DNA from: Otis tarda
Lineage: Eukaryota > Chordata > Aves > Otidiformes > Otididae
Assembly (NCBI GenBank): GCA_026413225.1
Contig: CM048554.1
Location: 73,400,463-73,464,462, forward strand
Direction of reading: 5' to 3'
Length of the DNA: 64,000 nucleotides
Every line of letters begins with the position of its first letter. Position 1 is the stretch's first letter. This document shows, piece after piece, positions 13,942-26,300 of the stretch. The notes under the pieces were generated by a model. It saw only the letters and a program-made list of their open reading frames with translations. It was not told where the DNA came from and did not search any database. A program made the position numbers and the translations under genes.

Positions 13942-16900
13942 GTACACTTCTACATGGGTGATCTTAAATGAAAAAAAAACTTTCCTGATATTGGCATTAT
14001 TATCTTATACTGAAAATACTATCTCATGGAAAAGTAATTTACCAAAGGCAGTCTGGACAAAACATATTTAATTTTTAAAATTTTAAAGTGACCCATTCCT
14101 TCACCTGGCAGTGGGAGAGTTTGTTTCTAATATTATAAAAGCTTTGTATGCAGTTTTTGGTCATCATTATAAGAGTAGTTATTCATAAACTGGTAGAGAA
14201 AAAGATACTTGTTTTTCATAGCACCATCTGGTTTGGTCTGTTTATTTAGCTGATCTGTTGAAGTGTTTTCCGAATGATCATTGTTTTAGCTTGCATTGTC
14301 GGATGTCATTCAAAGGTGCAGCATAGGCAGATGGGGCTGTAATATAAAACAGAGCTGCTATAATAAAAGCACATCTTCTCCCCCTGCCTCCGAACACCCT
14401 TTCCCTCTTTCATTAGATGATCCTTTACTGGATGTGCTGGATTTGATTTAATTGTTTACACATTTTACAAACATTACAAGGGAACCAAAAAAGACAGTAG
14501 TGGGGTAAGTCACATTGGAGAACCATGTGACATTCTTTAATTAACACCATCTAAGGGAGAAGAAAGAGAACCATGTTTGTTTTTTTTTTTTCTCTAGTGC
14601 TATACAGTTCAGAAGGAATACATACATCACACAAGTATTTCAGGAAGACATGCTTTCTGTCTAACAGAAAGGTGTGAAAAGGATGTGAAAATATGTTCCC
14701 TTTGGAGGAGGGAGGATGAAGTGCAACAAGCCGCTAGAACCTTTAGGTACAAAGAAAGGAGAGAGATGCCTGTGTAAAGTACTTTATAGTCTGCATTCAC
14801 AGCTAGAAATTTGACTGTTATGTAAGATGTTGGAAGTGCCTGTATTTTTGGATCTTTTAATATGAACACAGAATTTCAAAATAGGAATCTAATACTTGTT
14901 CAACAGGAATTAGAGGCAGTAACTAAATATATCAGTGTCTGCAAATATGAGGCATGGACAGGAAAGCACACAAGCCTGGATTAATCTCACCTACATTTTG
15001 GATTTAGCTTAGCTGAAATGTCAAGGATAGGGATTTAAGCTTGGTTCAGGGCTTAAGCAATCTCAGTAATCAAGACAGAAGGTTAGGTGTCTTTGATTTC
15101 TACACCTAAGGCAGGTGCCTAGCATCTCCCTTAACAGTCAAGTGAGAGGAAAAGTCTCTTTAACAGCCAGCTTATCTGTCTTATTTGGAATCTACTTTGA
15201 GATGAATGGAAGAACATATTTTTTTTTGCTACAGACAATGCAGAGAATTTAGACAACTATATCAGATGTGGGTTTATGATTCTACGTACAACATAGATGC
15301 CAACTTCTGATCACAGGTACTCCATCCTATGCCACTGAATTGCAAACTGGGATTTTGATTTTGAGAGTGGCATGAAACGCCCTTCTAAAGTGCTTGTGTT
15401 TCTCCATTGACTACAAAGGGAATTTTGATACCTAAATTACATTACATCTACCTTAGCACATAGAATTAACAGGAAATGGGGACAGGGAGATTAACTGAGA
15501 ACACAGTATATAGGAAAATGTTTGTTTGCAGACTATAGCAAAACAGGTACTTAAAGTAAAAAAAAAAAGTAAGTCAGTGGCTTGAAGAGACAAGACATCT
15601 ACTGCAAGCATAGTGATTTTGCAGTTAGATTGTATAGCAAATAGCACTAGAGAGCCTTCCTTCTGTCTCCCTGCAAGTATTTATTTAAAATAGAAGGCCT
15701 TCTTGTATATCAGAACAGTGGTTTTAAATTTCTTCCATTTTTAGATGCATTTCATAGACTATATTTTCCCAAAATGTATACTTGGATTTGGATCTTGTAG
15801 AATTCACCCTTGGAGATGTGACAAGCTATTAAATGCAATAACCAAAAAAGCGAAGTAGTACTTACTTACATAAAAGAATACTGCTAGAGAAAGAATATTA
15901 ACAGAAGCAGTCTACACATGCATTTGGCATGTCTGTACTACAATGGGCTGCAGAGATCCCGGTGCTTGCACACACCATAGTGACATGCAGAGAATCTAAC
16001 TCGACTCTGGATTTGAGTTAACTGTATTTGGTGAGTTAAGCTGTGTATGTCTCTACAGGGCTTATCACTCCAGGGTGATCCTTGGCCTGCCTGGTATGCC
16101 TGTACTACACCAAGGCTCAATTGGCATTAGTTTGGTAGAATCTGCATTTTGCAGGTGTACCAATTTCCTTACCACTTTTCATTGCTACATTAAATAGATA
16201 TTGTCCCCCAACCATTGTAATTACTCCATCTGGCATGCATTTCAAAGCTTACTGACTAGTTTTTATCCAATTTCAAGGTACATGTCCTCATTTGAGACTG
16301 TGAACAAACTCCAAATGCACTCAGGCATTGCTCCAAATAACAGCAGATACAATCTTCATCTAGAAGAGTGCAGAGTCCCAGACAGATGAATTCTGTTCAT
16401 AGCTTAGAACTGCAAGTTGTGTACCCTCAGAACTCAATTTTAGTCACCTTTTGGGCAGAAATACTTACAAACACAAATAATAATGCAAGTAATTCCAGTT
16501 GTCTCACTAAAATGCATCAAAAAAGAAAAAGCACTAAGATAAGAATAATGAAGAGTAAAAGAAACAGTGAAAGACTGACTCTGTAGCATGTAAGGATAAA
16601 GACGAGAACAAACAGTTGCTGTAAGGAATGGATAGTGAACAAAAGCAGATATTGAACCCGATTTTCAGACTGCAAGCTAGGACTTGGCATTATTTCTAAC
16701 AGTTACTTTGCACAAACCAATGAGAAGCTGACAATGAAGCACATCTTTAAAAAAAACCACGTATTGTTTTTGTTTTACTAGATAATTAGTTGCAGTCATC
16801 CCATTACTGTGCAGCTTGCATAATGCTCATTCTTTACCCAGATACAAATCCCTGGAACTGGCCATCAATGTCTTGATGCCTCAATGGTAAATTGCTGAGG

Positions 16901-17463
16901 AAAAGGACTTCTCCAAAGGGAAGGAAATCCTGTAGAAGGACACTTATATTTAAAAATCATGATAAATGATCAGTACTTTTGGTTCTGTGGTGCCTCACTT
17001 TTGAAAGAGAATTGTGAGGTAGACAAGGGAAAATAAGTCTTTGTAATTAACAAGAGTTAAAAGAAAGCAATTTCAAAGATGTGTATTCACGTACTGTGGC
17101 ATTTATATAGGTTGAAAAGTCTCTCTCATGTAAACTGAACTCAACCTCTAAAGAGGATCTGAAAGCATAAGTCATTTTAATTCAATTTCAAATTTTACAT
17201 CATAGTATTATCCCAATAAAATGGATTTTTATATGTATACATAAGCCCTGTCTTGAATTTGATTTTTAAGAGAGTCTGTTACTGCACCTTATATTTTATA
17301 TAGTTATGTAATATATTACAGACTATGAGAAGTGGCAAGCACACTTCAGCTGAAGGACATGCTGATGATTTATGGAGCTGAAAGTCCATACACCCTAAAT
17401 TAGGTTTTAGAACTGCAGTGTAATTTTTATCATGTAACAAGGAAATTCATTTACAAAGACCAC
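13942..17463. other. Unique AT-rich DNA, no gene seen; possible ancient repeat near 15.0-15.4 kb
   Basis: No protein-like frame is present. At about 15,080-15,440 phrases such as 'cacctaaggcaggtgcct' and 'ccattgactacaaaggg' resemble a decayed interspersed repeat widespread in reptile and bird genomes, but the match is too weak to name. The stretch at 14,230-14,520 is unusually complex for its surroundings and is discussed as a candidate conserved non-coding element. Confidence 0.45.
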
Positions 17464-17580
17464 CCCGCAGCTTTGAAAGTCACTGTAAAGATTAAGTTCT
17501 GTTTGACAGAAGGTGGGAGATTCAATTTTGGGGTTTTTTTTTGGGTGGTAGGAAATCAGATTATCGATCACCTTAAGGAA
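17464..17580 (+). repeat. Member 1 of a weak dispersed repeat pair
   Basis: It shares 'ttgaaagtcact', 'acagaaggt' and a following 'ggaaatcagatta'-like segment, in the same order and orientation, with 20,095-20,185. By eye identity is about 70% over the core 70 bp. It may be an ancient transposon or a local duplication; the family is unknown. Confidence 0.4.
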
Positions 17581-20094
17581 TGCTATCAGACATCCATGTA
17601 TCTCTTAGGATTTCCTACACCATTGTAATTATTCCAATGATAAAAACACAGTAATCTTCTTCTCTATGGTTGGTTTTATACCAGCAAGAAAACAAGCAAG
17701 AAAGACCTGCCACAACGAAGGGTGCTGGAGGGGCTAGATTGCAGCCAAAGGGACTCTGAGGGGAAGAGGCACCTACCTCTCCCTGTTGCCTCAGGGCTTT
17801 GGCACTGAAGGGACCAAGGGTGTGGGAAGGAAGGTTTAAGGAGGGCAGGAAGGGGTGGTTGCAGACATAGGAGGAGGGCAAAGAAAACCTTAAAGTTTTA
17901 CTTCCACTAGGCCAAAATATCTTCTCAGGCAGAATGCATTTCAAGACTAAGAAACCTACCTACTGTAGGTTTAGCTTAGTCAATAGGTGTCTGTCTTAAG
18001 GTGACTTTACTTAGTCCCTATACTTCTCTGTCTGTATCGATTAGGGACTTCATTCAATTGACTGTAAACTATTTGAGATACTCTAGGATATCCAGTCTTC
18101 CACCTCTAACATCAGGCATTAATATACACCAAGTGCCTGTTTCCACTTTTTATTTACCATGGGAAAAGTCCAAAAATATTTTTGTTGCATGTCAAACTTA
18201 GATATGAATACTAGTAGAAAGAAATCTGAACCTTCGCATTGGGCTGGGCTACACTGGAGAAGATGGCACAAACACAGAGAATATTTACTTTGAAACATCC
18301 TAAAAGAAACAGATTATAGGGTACAGATGCTTTAGGGCTGCAGGAAGAAGGTGAAAAAAAAATGAGGTGATCCAGGATCTACTATTCTTTACTTCACTTT
18401 AGGAAAAAAATAGTCTGCAGAGCCAGGAAATAACTGTAAAATTGCAGGATTTGACTCAAAGAAACACTCAAAGTACAGGTTCAAATGAAGGCCTGAAAGT
18501 GTAGTACAACAAATTTCCATGCAACATACACTTTTCAATAAATTTGCTTTGGCCATACTTGCAATGCTTGTTTTTTTTGTGTCATGCAAGCATTTGGGGA
18601 ATGGGACTGCACTAACTCAGTTGTTTGTAGAAAGTAAATTTAGAAGTTCCATTAGTATTCAGAAGTAACAGATGATACATCCAAACATGTAGTTATAAAC
18701 TACTAGTCTTCTCTTTAAAGCCCTTAATTATGAACCCATTCTATCTCCCTTCTTTTATTCATCACCAAGTTGAATGTGCCAGGATATTCCAGCCTGCATC
18801 ACCCATCGAGCCAATTTTCCTTCAAATATCTGTGTGCATTCTTCCAGGATACAACTGATATACTGGAGCAACTCCTTCTAAGACTCTGCTGTGTCACTGC
18901 ATTAATCACCTTCAGATGTCAGGCTAAAAATCTTTTCCCCTATAAGTTCTAGAAACAGGGTAAGTAACTTGTGTTGTGATTATACTTCTATGAATCAAAT
19001 TAATTTATCATTTTTACCTCATACTTCTCCTATTTCCTCAACTCTTAGACTCATATCACAAACTCTTGATGTCTGAGGACCCTTTGAATTAATTTCAGCA
19101 TAATGAATATTTGTAAAGGTCATCAAATATGTTACAGGATGTCATCACTGTTCAACAACAATTAAATAAATTCTGAGGTCTTGAATAGAGAAATTTTCAC
19201 TTGCTTAGCTCCATGGAAAATACATGCTATTAAAATTTGTATTAAAGAAACAGAAATGCAGGGGAAGCAGTTAGAGCATTATTAAAATTATTGAACAAAG
19301 TTCTCATTCTCCCTCAGCATTTAGCTATGAGATTTGCAAAAGGAAGTCTACGTCACTTTAATGACATGTTAAAATTATTTAAGTTGTGGTTTTTAGTGAA
19401 AAAGAATGTAGTTGTTAGGAAGAGATGCTGCCACTCAATGTGTAGATTTTTACTAAAGGTGAAACAGGGCAAAAGTCATACCAAAAAGTCTGGGAGATGT
19501 ACTGGGTGTACTGGATTATAATGTGAATACACTTCAATAAAGAAATTCTGTTATCAGGAAAAGATAGATACGCAAATAGAAATACATCTTCACCCTACAC
19601 TCAGCAGCCAATCCAGTCTGCATTGGAAAAGTCTCATCATTGTGGTCCAATTTTGTTCAACAAAAAGCAATAAATCTGAAAAATAAGGTGGACAGTGTGG
19701 AACTGAAGGAGAACATGAAGAAATACTTTCAAGTCATGGGTTTTCTGTTGTGAGATACACTATTAGGTAGAGGGGTGTCTTTGATTTTAGATATTCTTAA
19801 AAACCTCTCAGAAACTCTTATCAAGCCCTCTGGAGATTCAGAAAATGCAATCAATTACAGAGTTAAAGTTCTATTTTTCCTTTTTGAGTAGCAGTCCTTG
19901 TACTTTATAAAGTTATTTACATAATCTAGGAGAGTCAGTGAGATTTGGAGATACAGTTCAAATCACAGAAGTCCATGTTCTTCATGTATGGAGAAGAAAG
20001 CACACAAACCCCAAGTGAGAGTTCAAAACACAGTGGAATTTTTTTTCCTCTGATTTTAACAACAGAACCAGAAATTTCAATTTCAAGTCTATCC
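17581..20094. other. Unique AT-rich DNA with one GC-rich purine-skewed patch
   Basis: The patch at about 17,690-17,885 is more GC-rich and strongly purine-biased on the plus strand. It gives a 109-codon open frame on the minus strand (17,615-17,944) rich in Ser, Pro and Leu, with no domain. I see no promoter or splice context and treat the frame as composition-driven. The rest has nothing recognisable. Confidence 0.5.
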
Positions 20095-20185
20095 TGTGGC
20101 CTTGAAAGTCACTACAAAGCTGAAATCCTCCTCAACAGAAGGTAGGGAGGGAATTTAATTTGAATTTGGGAGATTACTAATCATC
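20095..20185 (+). repeat. Member 2 of a weak dispersed repeat pair
   Basis: This is the counterpart of 17,464-17,580, in the same orientation about 2.6 kb away. The shared core is 'ttgaaagtcact' followed about 25 bases later by 'aacagaaggt' and a purine-rich then T-rich stretch. Family and age are unknown. Confidence 0.4.
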
Positions 20186-22710
20186 TCAAAAAAAAAAAAA
20201 GAAAGAATTGAACACATGGAAGCATACAAGAGTCTACAGTAAAGTTACTTTTTTTTCATGTGTCTATTTACAAGACATTACGTTTTCATTCTTATTAGAT
20301 TTTTTTTTATTCTTTACTTTCAAAAGCTTCTTTATTTGAGACATACATGCCACCATTTTCAAAAGAACATTTACCAAGTACCCACTGTAAGGTGTTACAG
20401 GAGCTTTTGATGTAATAATTTTAAATATTCACCACAGAACCACATGTAATTTTAATGGGAGATGATAGGAATCTCACGGTCAGGAAAATAATATTACTCA
20501 GTTTTAGGACTGAGTTATTTATTGAGAATTAGCTTTGTATAATAATATGAGAAACATCCTGCATGCTACAAAGATAATTATCAGAGATTCTATATTTGCG
20601 AAGTCTATCTTCAATACTAGAATGGTACAATAATACTGTTAAGCGTAAATTGACTAAACCTGTAATTTATTAATGAAGTCTAAAGGAGCTACTATACCAT
20701 TGATCTGAGTTAAAAGCAATCCTTAACTACGTCTACTTTTTCTGGGGGTTACCCCAGTTTGTTAAGACAGCATGTTTTCTGTAATTAGTCCTCATATGTG
20801 CTTATGAACATCTGTCCATCTTGTCTTCCCCTACCCTAACTCCAGATAATTGTTGAATCCATTAGCTAAGTTCAATCACATTTAAAAGAATGTACACATT
20901 TCAAAGACACTTTGGTCTTACAACTAGCCAGATGGGTACAGGAGAGAGAAACCAGGTTTACTAGGGGAAAGGGTGTTGCACGAGTTCCAGTTAGTAGACA
21001 TCACACACTCCATACCAGAGGAATGTATCGTAGAAGTCCTAACCAAAACACAGACCTCAGTTGCAATTGCCTTTTATTGGATACCAGCCTTTGCTGGTTC
21101 CACAGTTTACAGATTTCTTAGATATTTGGTTTTGGAGTTGCTCATCTGCTCCTTCTTTTCATCTTATAGTTAATCACTTTTCCTTTATTTTCTTCTTAAT
21201 CCATACACTCATGATTCATTGGTAAGGTCTAAAAGCAGCCAAAGGGCTTTTTATTGTGAAGAGATCATACCACTTATACTACAGATTGTCACCCTGCCCG
21301 CCCTTCTGCTTTCAACACTATTCTTGTTGGAGGAAAGATTACTGAATACCTATGTAATTTATACATTTGCATTTTACATTTGCATTTATGCCTTTGCAGT
21401 ATCTCCAGAGTGAGGAGAATTCTTGAAGCTTGGTTGAACTCAGACAGAGAGTGAATAATGAATATAGGAAAAATCAGAGCAGAAGGGTTACGTATTGCAT
21501 GTCTTATCACACTGATAGAGGGCTCTCATTATGAACCAGGGACACACTAGACATGTACAGCTTCAGAAAAGACCATCACTGGCTTAAAAAGGCTCTCAAT
21601 AAGACAGTGGTAATCAAGTAGATGTTAAATATCAGACTGGATAAAAGCGTATTTCAATCCACATCACAATTACGGTTAAAAAACCTGGAGACATCCAAAA
21701 GCAATCAACAAGCATATGTGAATTTAATGATTCTTAAATTCCTTAATGCCATAATACTATACAAATTAAATTGCCATATCAAAAGTTAGACTAATTTGTA
21801 ATTTATAACATATGCTGTGCTTTTTTTCCTCTGAAATATAGCTTTGGAATACTCCTGGTTTGATTGGTTAATGCTCACTTGCCATACTTACCAAGATTTA
21901 TAAAGATATAAATGCAAATGCAAACAAAGTCCAGATTTTTCATGTTGATAGTTAGAGTGCTTCACAAATATGACTTGTACTCAAGAACATTGTTAAGCAT
22001 CCCATTTTTCACCTAAGTCATCAAGAAGAATGTATAAGTTAACAAAAGGTTTTCAAATTTTTTAACATGTTTAATAAATGTATACTTCATCAAATAAATG
22101 CTACTGTTTTGCTCAAATGATCTTGACTAGTTATCCTCCAAGCCCTTGGGGAAAGTTTTGGGGTTGACACTGTACTTTCCAGTTCTTCCTGCAATGGAGA
22201 AGGAATGGCTAAAGCTCATAGGATCTGCTGTAATATTCGTACAAATAATGATTATTACCAATCATGAATTGTCAGCACTAGTTAAAAGGATGGCAAAATA
22301 TGTTGAGCTGCCATCTGAAATCTCTGTTTTGGCTACTTGCTTAGTGTATGAAACAGTCAGATTAGTTATTGGGTTCAAATGGTAAAGATCACAAGGTTAA
22401 GTAAAATGGAAAATCTGAATTGCATGTCATAATTTTAATTTCAAAATGAGAAGCTCCTAATTTTCTCTCATGTATTTTTTCTTTGAATATTTCCTGTTTA
22501 TAAAAATTGGTATGCTTCTCTTTCACAGCAAGTTAACCTTTCTTGTGTTTTCTCTGATTTTTATTCAACATGCCATACCATGCAACAGGGTGTCTGACAC
22601 TTCTTCCCATATGTACATATAAGCTATAGGCAGCAGAACATCAACTTCAGGTAATTGAAATAAGAAAGTCTTATATCTTAGGTTTTTTTTGGTTCAAATT
22701 AGTCAATGAA
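20186..22710. other. Unique AT-rich DNA, no gene seen
   Basis: Short frames only (at most 79 codons) and an A-run at 20,189-20,200. No repeat family, RNA gene or exon is recognised. Confidence 0.65.
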
Positions 22711-22738
22711 GTGTGCAATGTGCACAGTGTGCAATGTG
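22711..22738. repeat. 16-bp tandem duplication
   Basis: The 12-mer 'gtgtgcaatgtg' occurs at 22,711 and again at 22,727, giving nearly two copies of a 16-bp unit. It is probably a slippage product. Confidence 0.8.
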
Positions 22739-23078
22739 TAAATAATGGCAGAATTAGAAGCCCTTAGTCTCTAATTACATTATGTGAAGTTGTATATGAA
22801 TAAAACATAACAGAATGTTGACATAATTTGCTGTAGACATTAATTGCTCTCTCAACTGGATGTTCAATGCTGCAATTTTTGAGGGGTTAATTAATTAAAG
22901 CAAGCTAGATCATATTGTTCAGACACTACTGAATTTAGATTACTCAATGTGTGATTTGATCTTATCCAGCAATGCTACTGCACTTCCTCTGCTGGAACTG
23001 AGAAATAATCTTCAGTCAAAGAAATTCATTTCTTACAACTTGCAAAGTATAAACCATTTGCAAACTGAATGTAATAGT
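22739..23078. other. Unique flank of the LTR, no gene seen
   Basis: AT-rich sequence with no motif. It ends at the 5-bp target duplication of the next element. Confidence 0.65.
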
Positions 23079-23083
23079 CAAGG
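23079..23083. repeat. 5-bp target-site duplication (left), caagg
   Basis: Identical to 24,215-24,219 on the other side of the LTR. This fixes both element ends and shows one integration event. Confidence 0.9.
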
Positions 23084-24214
23084 TGTCGTAGCTCAGCCCC
23101 GATCGGGACTAGACTATGCAGTCTCTCTCTCACTCCCCCCACCCTCCGAGAGAATAGGAGGAGGTGATATAAGAAAAACGGCTCGAGGTTTGAGATAAGG
23201 ACGGGAGAAATCCTTAAAGTTACCGTTACAGGCAAAACAGACTCGACTTGGGGAAAAACACTCATTTATTTCTAAAACTAGCAGGAGAATGAGACAGGGA
23301 ACAAGACAACCTCCCACCACTTCTCCCTGTTCCCGGGCTTAGCATTATCTTTACTACCTCACCTCCCGAGCGGCACGGGGGTGGGGGAAAAGGGAATGGG
23401 GGTCGCGGTCAGTTCGTCACGCGTTGTTAAATGCCGCTGTGTCATCGTCGGGGGAAGAACTCCTCGCATTCCTCCTCTGCTCCATCGTGGGGTCCGTCCC
23501 ATGCGCCACAGTCCTTCATGAAACTGCTCCGGTGTGGGTCATCTCTTCCACGGGGTGCAGTTCCTCCAGAACAGCTGCCCCAGCGGGCCCTCCACGGGCC
23601 ACAGCCTCCTTCAGGCCTCCACCTGCTCTGGCGTGGGGTCCTCCAAGGGGTGCAGGTGGATCTCTGCTCCTCCGTGGACCTCCATGGGCTGCAGGGGGAC
23701 AACCTGCTCCACCATGGTCTTCACCACAAGCTGCAGAGGAATCTTGGCCAGGAGCCGCGTTACTCCTCCCCCTCCTTCTTCACTGACCTTGGTGTCTGCA
23801 GCTGTTCCTCACAACAGGCTGGCAGACGCCTCTCAGGATCCTTTTTACATCTTATTCACTTCAACTTCTCATCTCCTCTCCACTTCTTGCAGCCAGGCCG
23901 GGCCGAGTTGGGCCCAGTCGGCTGCCCGGTGGGAGGCCAGAGGGTGAGGCCTGCAAGGCCCACAAGGCTCGCGCCTCCCACTCTCTGCCCCCCGCTCAGC
24001 TGCTTCACACCTCTCTTTTCCTGTTTTCCCCTACTTAAATACGTTATCGCAGAGGCATTATCATGGGACATTCTGCTACCAATTGGCTCGGCCTTGGCCA
24101 GCAGCGGGTCCGCCCTAGGCCCGGCCGAGTCCACTGAACAAAGGGGAGCAACTTCTAGCAGTTTCCTACAGAAGCTACCACCTTAGGCCCCCCCTCACTA
24201 ACAAAACCAGAACA
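23084..24214 (-). mobile_element. Solo LTR of endogenous retrovirus, long family, minus strand
   Basis: The 1,131-bp element is bounded on the plus strand by TGTCGTAG and CCAGAACA (TG...CA ends with short imperfect inverted repeats) and flanked by exact 5-bp duplications. A 5-bp duplication and this architecture suggest an ERVL- or beta-like retroviral LTR rather than a gamma type. On the minus strand it has, in order, a CCAAT box (24,079-24,083), a TATTTAA box (24,035-24,041) and an AATAAA signal (23,265-23,270), so the implied transcribed R region is nearly 1 kb. It is much more GC- and CpG-rich than its surroundings. Open frames inside (up to 251 codons on the plus strand) read across this antisense sequence and resemble no known retroviral protein. 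No gag, pol or env sequence is attached, so it is a solo LTR left by recombination. Confidence 0.88.
24035..24083 (-). promoter_or_regulatory. LTR core promoter: CCAAT and TATA boxes
   Basis: On the minus strand an ATTGG/CCAAT element (24,079-24,083) lies about 40 bp upstream of TATTTAA (24,035-24,041). The same pair recurs at the same spacing in the LTRs at 39.8 and 44.7 kb, which supports its being the family's promoter. Activity in this copy is unknown. Confidence 0.65.
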
Positions 24215-24219
24215 CAAGG
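24215..24219. repeat. 5-bp target-site duplication (right), caagg
   Basis: Matches 23,079-23,083 exactly. Confidence 0.9.
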
Positions 24220-24394
24220 TTACATACAAACTTTTGTGAGGGGCTCCAGGAAGAACAGCAGTCAGAATTGTAAGATTGCAAGTGCTCAATATTTTTTTCA
24301 CATCTGTTCCTTTCCAAGATCTACTATCAACCTGAAGTGCAGACATGTACTGGAAAAACTTGCAAGGGTTTTGTTTAATCTAGTTGGATTTTTT

Positions 24395-24399
24395 GTTGG
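24395..24399. repeat. 5-bp target-site duplication (left), gttgg
   Basis: Identical to 25,492-25,496. It brackets an LTR that was later interrupted by a CR1. Confidence 0.9.
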
Positions 24400-25491
24400 T
24401 GTTCTGGTTTGGGCTGGGATGGAATTTATTTTTTTCTCAGTAGCCAGTGTGATTTGGATTTTGTATGTGAAGAATGTTGATAAACACACTGATGCTATGA
24501 GTAGTTGCTAATGAGACCAAAGACACCGTTTGGCTTTCCAGGTCTTGCTAATATGCAGGTTCAGGAAGCTGGGAGGGATAGAGCCAGAATAATTGAACCA
24601 AACTGGCCAAAGAGAGTATTTCATGCCATAAAGGTCATGCTCAGTATGTAACTAGGGGTTGCTGAGGGCATCTCTGGTATCCCTTGCTCTCTCCCTCTCA
24701 CTCCTTTGCTTGCTGCTCTGTTTCATTTCCATGATCGCTGCTCAGGACAGGCTGTATTCGTCACTGGGACATCAGGTGGTAAGAAATCATGCATTGCTTA
24801 TTTTGTATATTTTAGTATCCTTATATTCTGTTATTATTGCAAATTTCCTTTGCTGTTCTAGTAAACTGTCTTCATGGAATACTGCGTCTAGCTCTCGAGC
24901 CCCCAACATAAGAAGGACATGGAACAGCTGGAGAGGGTCCAGAGGAGGGCCATGAAGATGATAAGAGGGCTGGAGTACATCTCCTGTGAGGACAGGCTGA
25001 GAGAATTGGGGCTGAGGAGGCTCCAGAGAGACCTTATAGCGGTCTTCCAGTACCTCAAGGGGACCTACAGAAAAGATGGGGAGGAAATTTTATCAGGGCC
25101 CGTTGTGATAGGACAAGAGGTAACAGTTTTAAAATAGAGAGGTGGATTCAGATTAGACACTAGGAAAATTTTTTTCACAATGAGGGTGGTGGAACACTGG
25201 AACAGTTGCCCAGAGATGTGGGGGATGCCTCATCCCTGGAAAAGTTCAAGGGCAGGTTGGATGGGGCTCTGAGCAACATGATCTGGCTGGAAATGTCCCT
25301 GCTCCTTGCAGGGGGCTGGACTAGATGACCTTTAAAGGTTCCTCCCAACCCTAACTATTCTATGGTTTTATGATTCTATGATTCTATCTTGACCCACAAG
25401 TTTTTCTTTTTTCCCAACTTTCTCCCCCATCCTGCTGGGGAGGGAGAGGGTGAGCAAGAAACTGTATGGTGACTAGGGCTAAATCACAACA
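24400..25491 (+). mobile_element. Solo LTR, short family, plus strand, split by a CR1
   Basis: The element starts TGTTCTGG and ends CACAACA, with an exact 5-bp target duplication on both sides. Removing the nested CR1 (about 24,896-25,387) leaves roughly 600 bp. Its final part, after the CR1, matches the end of the LTR at 49,173-49,650 ('cccacaagtttt', then 'gaaactgtat', then 'gggctaaa'), so they are relatives. The opening 20 bases are also alike, but the middle parts differ. No internal retroviral genes are attached. The order of events is clear: LTR integration and recombination to a solo LTR, with CR1 insertion into it. Confidence 0.87.
24896..25387 (+). mobile_element. CR1 LINE 3' end nested inside the LTR
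   Basis: A 5'-truncated CR1 of about 490 bp. It begins at the 'gagcccccaacataag' segment and runs through the ORF2 tail (a peptide reading [16 protein letters not shown] near the start, then [16 protein letters not shown]). It ends with the usual 'ctaactattctatgg' and two-plus copies of the ATGATTCT-type terminal repeat. It reads closely to the CR1 at 29.9 kb, so it is fairly young. Small indels break the frame after about 70 codons. The insertion interrupts the LTR just before its U5-like end. Confidence 0.9.
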
Positions 25492-25496
25492 GTTGG
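25492..25496. repeat. 5-bp target-site duplication (right), gttgg
   Basis: Matches 24,395-24,399 exactly. Confidence 0.9.
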
Positions 25497-26093
25497 GGTT
25501 TTTTTTGTTTGTTGGTTTTGTTTTTCTTTTATGACAGTCAAAACCTAGTCCTGCTGTTGAATCTGTATTCAATGTATTCCCCTTTCTTGCAGCTATGTGA
25601 ATGTCCACCTATTTCTATGCTGCAGTTTGCAGAACATCCTTATACTTTTGCTTTGGCGTCCAGTTTCTCATTTTACATCACTGACACCACCTCCCTGAAC
25701 AACACACAGCAGCATGATTTGCTAATGTTTTGGTAGGATTTCACTGCTAAAGGCTAAGAAAACTGAAATATGAATTAATAATCATGGCTTTAGAATGAAA
25801 TACTTTAAATCTGACTTAGCAAAGTTAAATTCCTAAAGCTATATTTAAGCACATACATAGAAATGTTGATTTTTCCAGAAATATGAGCAGGTATAAATCC
25901 CTTCAAAAGTTAAGCTACAAAAATGTTAGGGAGTGTTGGTTTGGTTTTTTTTTAATTTTAAATTAGACTCCTTAATACATATTTAGAGACCATATAGCCT
26001 TAACTGTAAAGGCAGTGTTTTCCTTTTGATTAGCATTTCTTTCTAGCTGTGCTTTTTCATATCACCAATCTTTAAAATAGCAGTCCTTCAAGT
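25497..26093. other. Unique AT-rich DNA, no gene seen
   Basis: T/G-rich start, then AT-rich sequence. No motif, repeat or frame of note. Confidence 0.65.
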
Positions 26094-26300
26094 ATAGAAT
26101 CATAGAATCATAGAATGGTTAGAGTTGGAAGGGACCTTCAAAGGTCATCTAGTCCAAACCCCTGCAAGAGCAGGGACATCCCTGACTAGATCAGGTTGCT
26201 CAGAGCCTCATCCAGCCTGGCCTTGAACATTTCCAGGGATGGGGCATCCACCACCTCTCTGGGCAACCTGTTCCAGTGCTCTACAACTCTCATTGTCATT
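26094..26300 (-). mobile_element. CR1 LINE 3' end, minus strand, short
   Basis: It opens on the plus strand with three copies of the terminal 'atagaatc' unit, then 'gttggaagggaccttcaaag' and the complement of the CR1 3' UTR and ORF2 end, stopping at the complement of the 'NRLP' region near 26,285. It is about 205 bp long, strongly 5'-truncated and only lightly diverged. It is non-coding. Confidence 0.92.

Noticed and set aside
17615-17944. 109-codon minus-strand open frame
   Set aside because: It arises from a purine-skewed GC-rich patch, is low in complexity and has no motif.
23431-24186. 251-codon open frame as a host gene
   Set aside because: It lies wholly inside the minus-strand LTR and reads antisense to it; similar frames recur in the sister LTRs.
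24659-24955. 98-codon frame with a hydrophobic, signal-like start
   Set aside because: It crosses the junction from LTR into nested CR1, so it is a chance fusion of two repeats.
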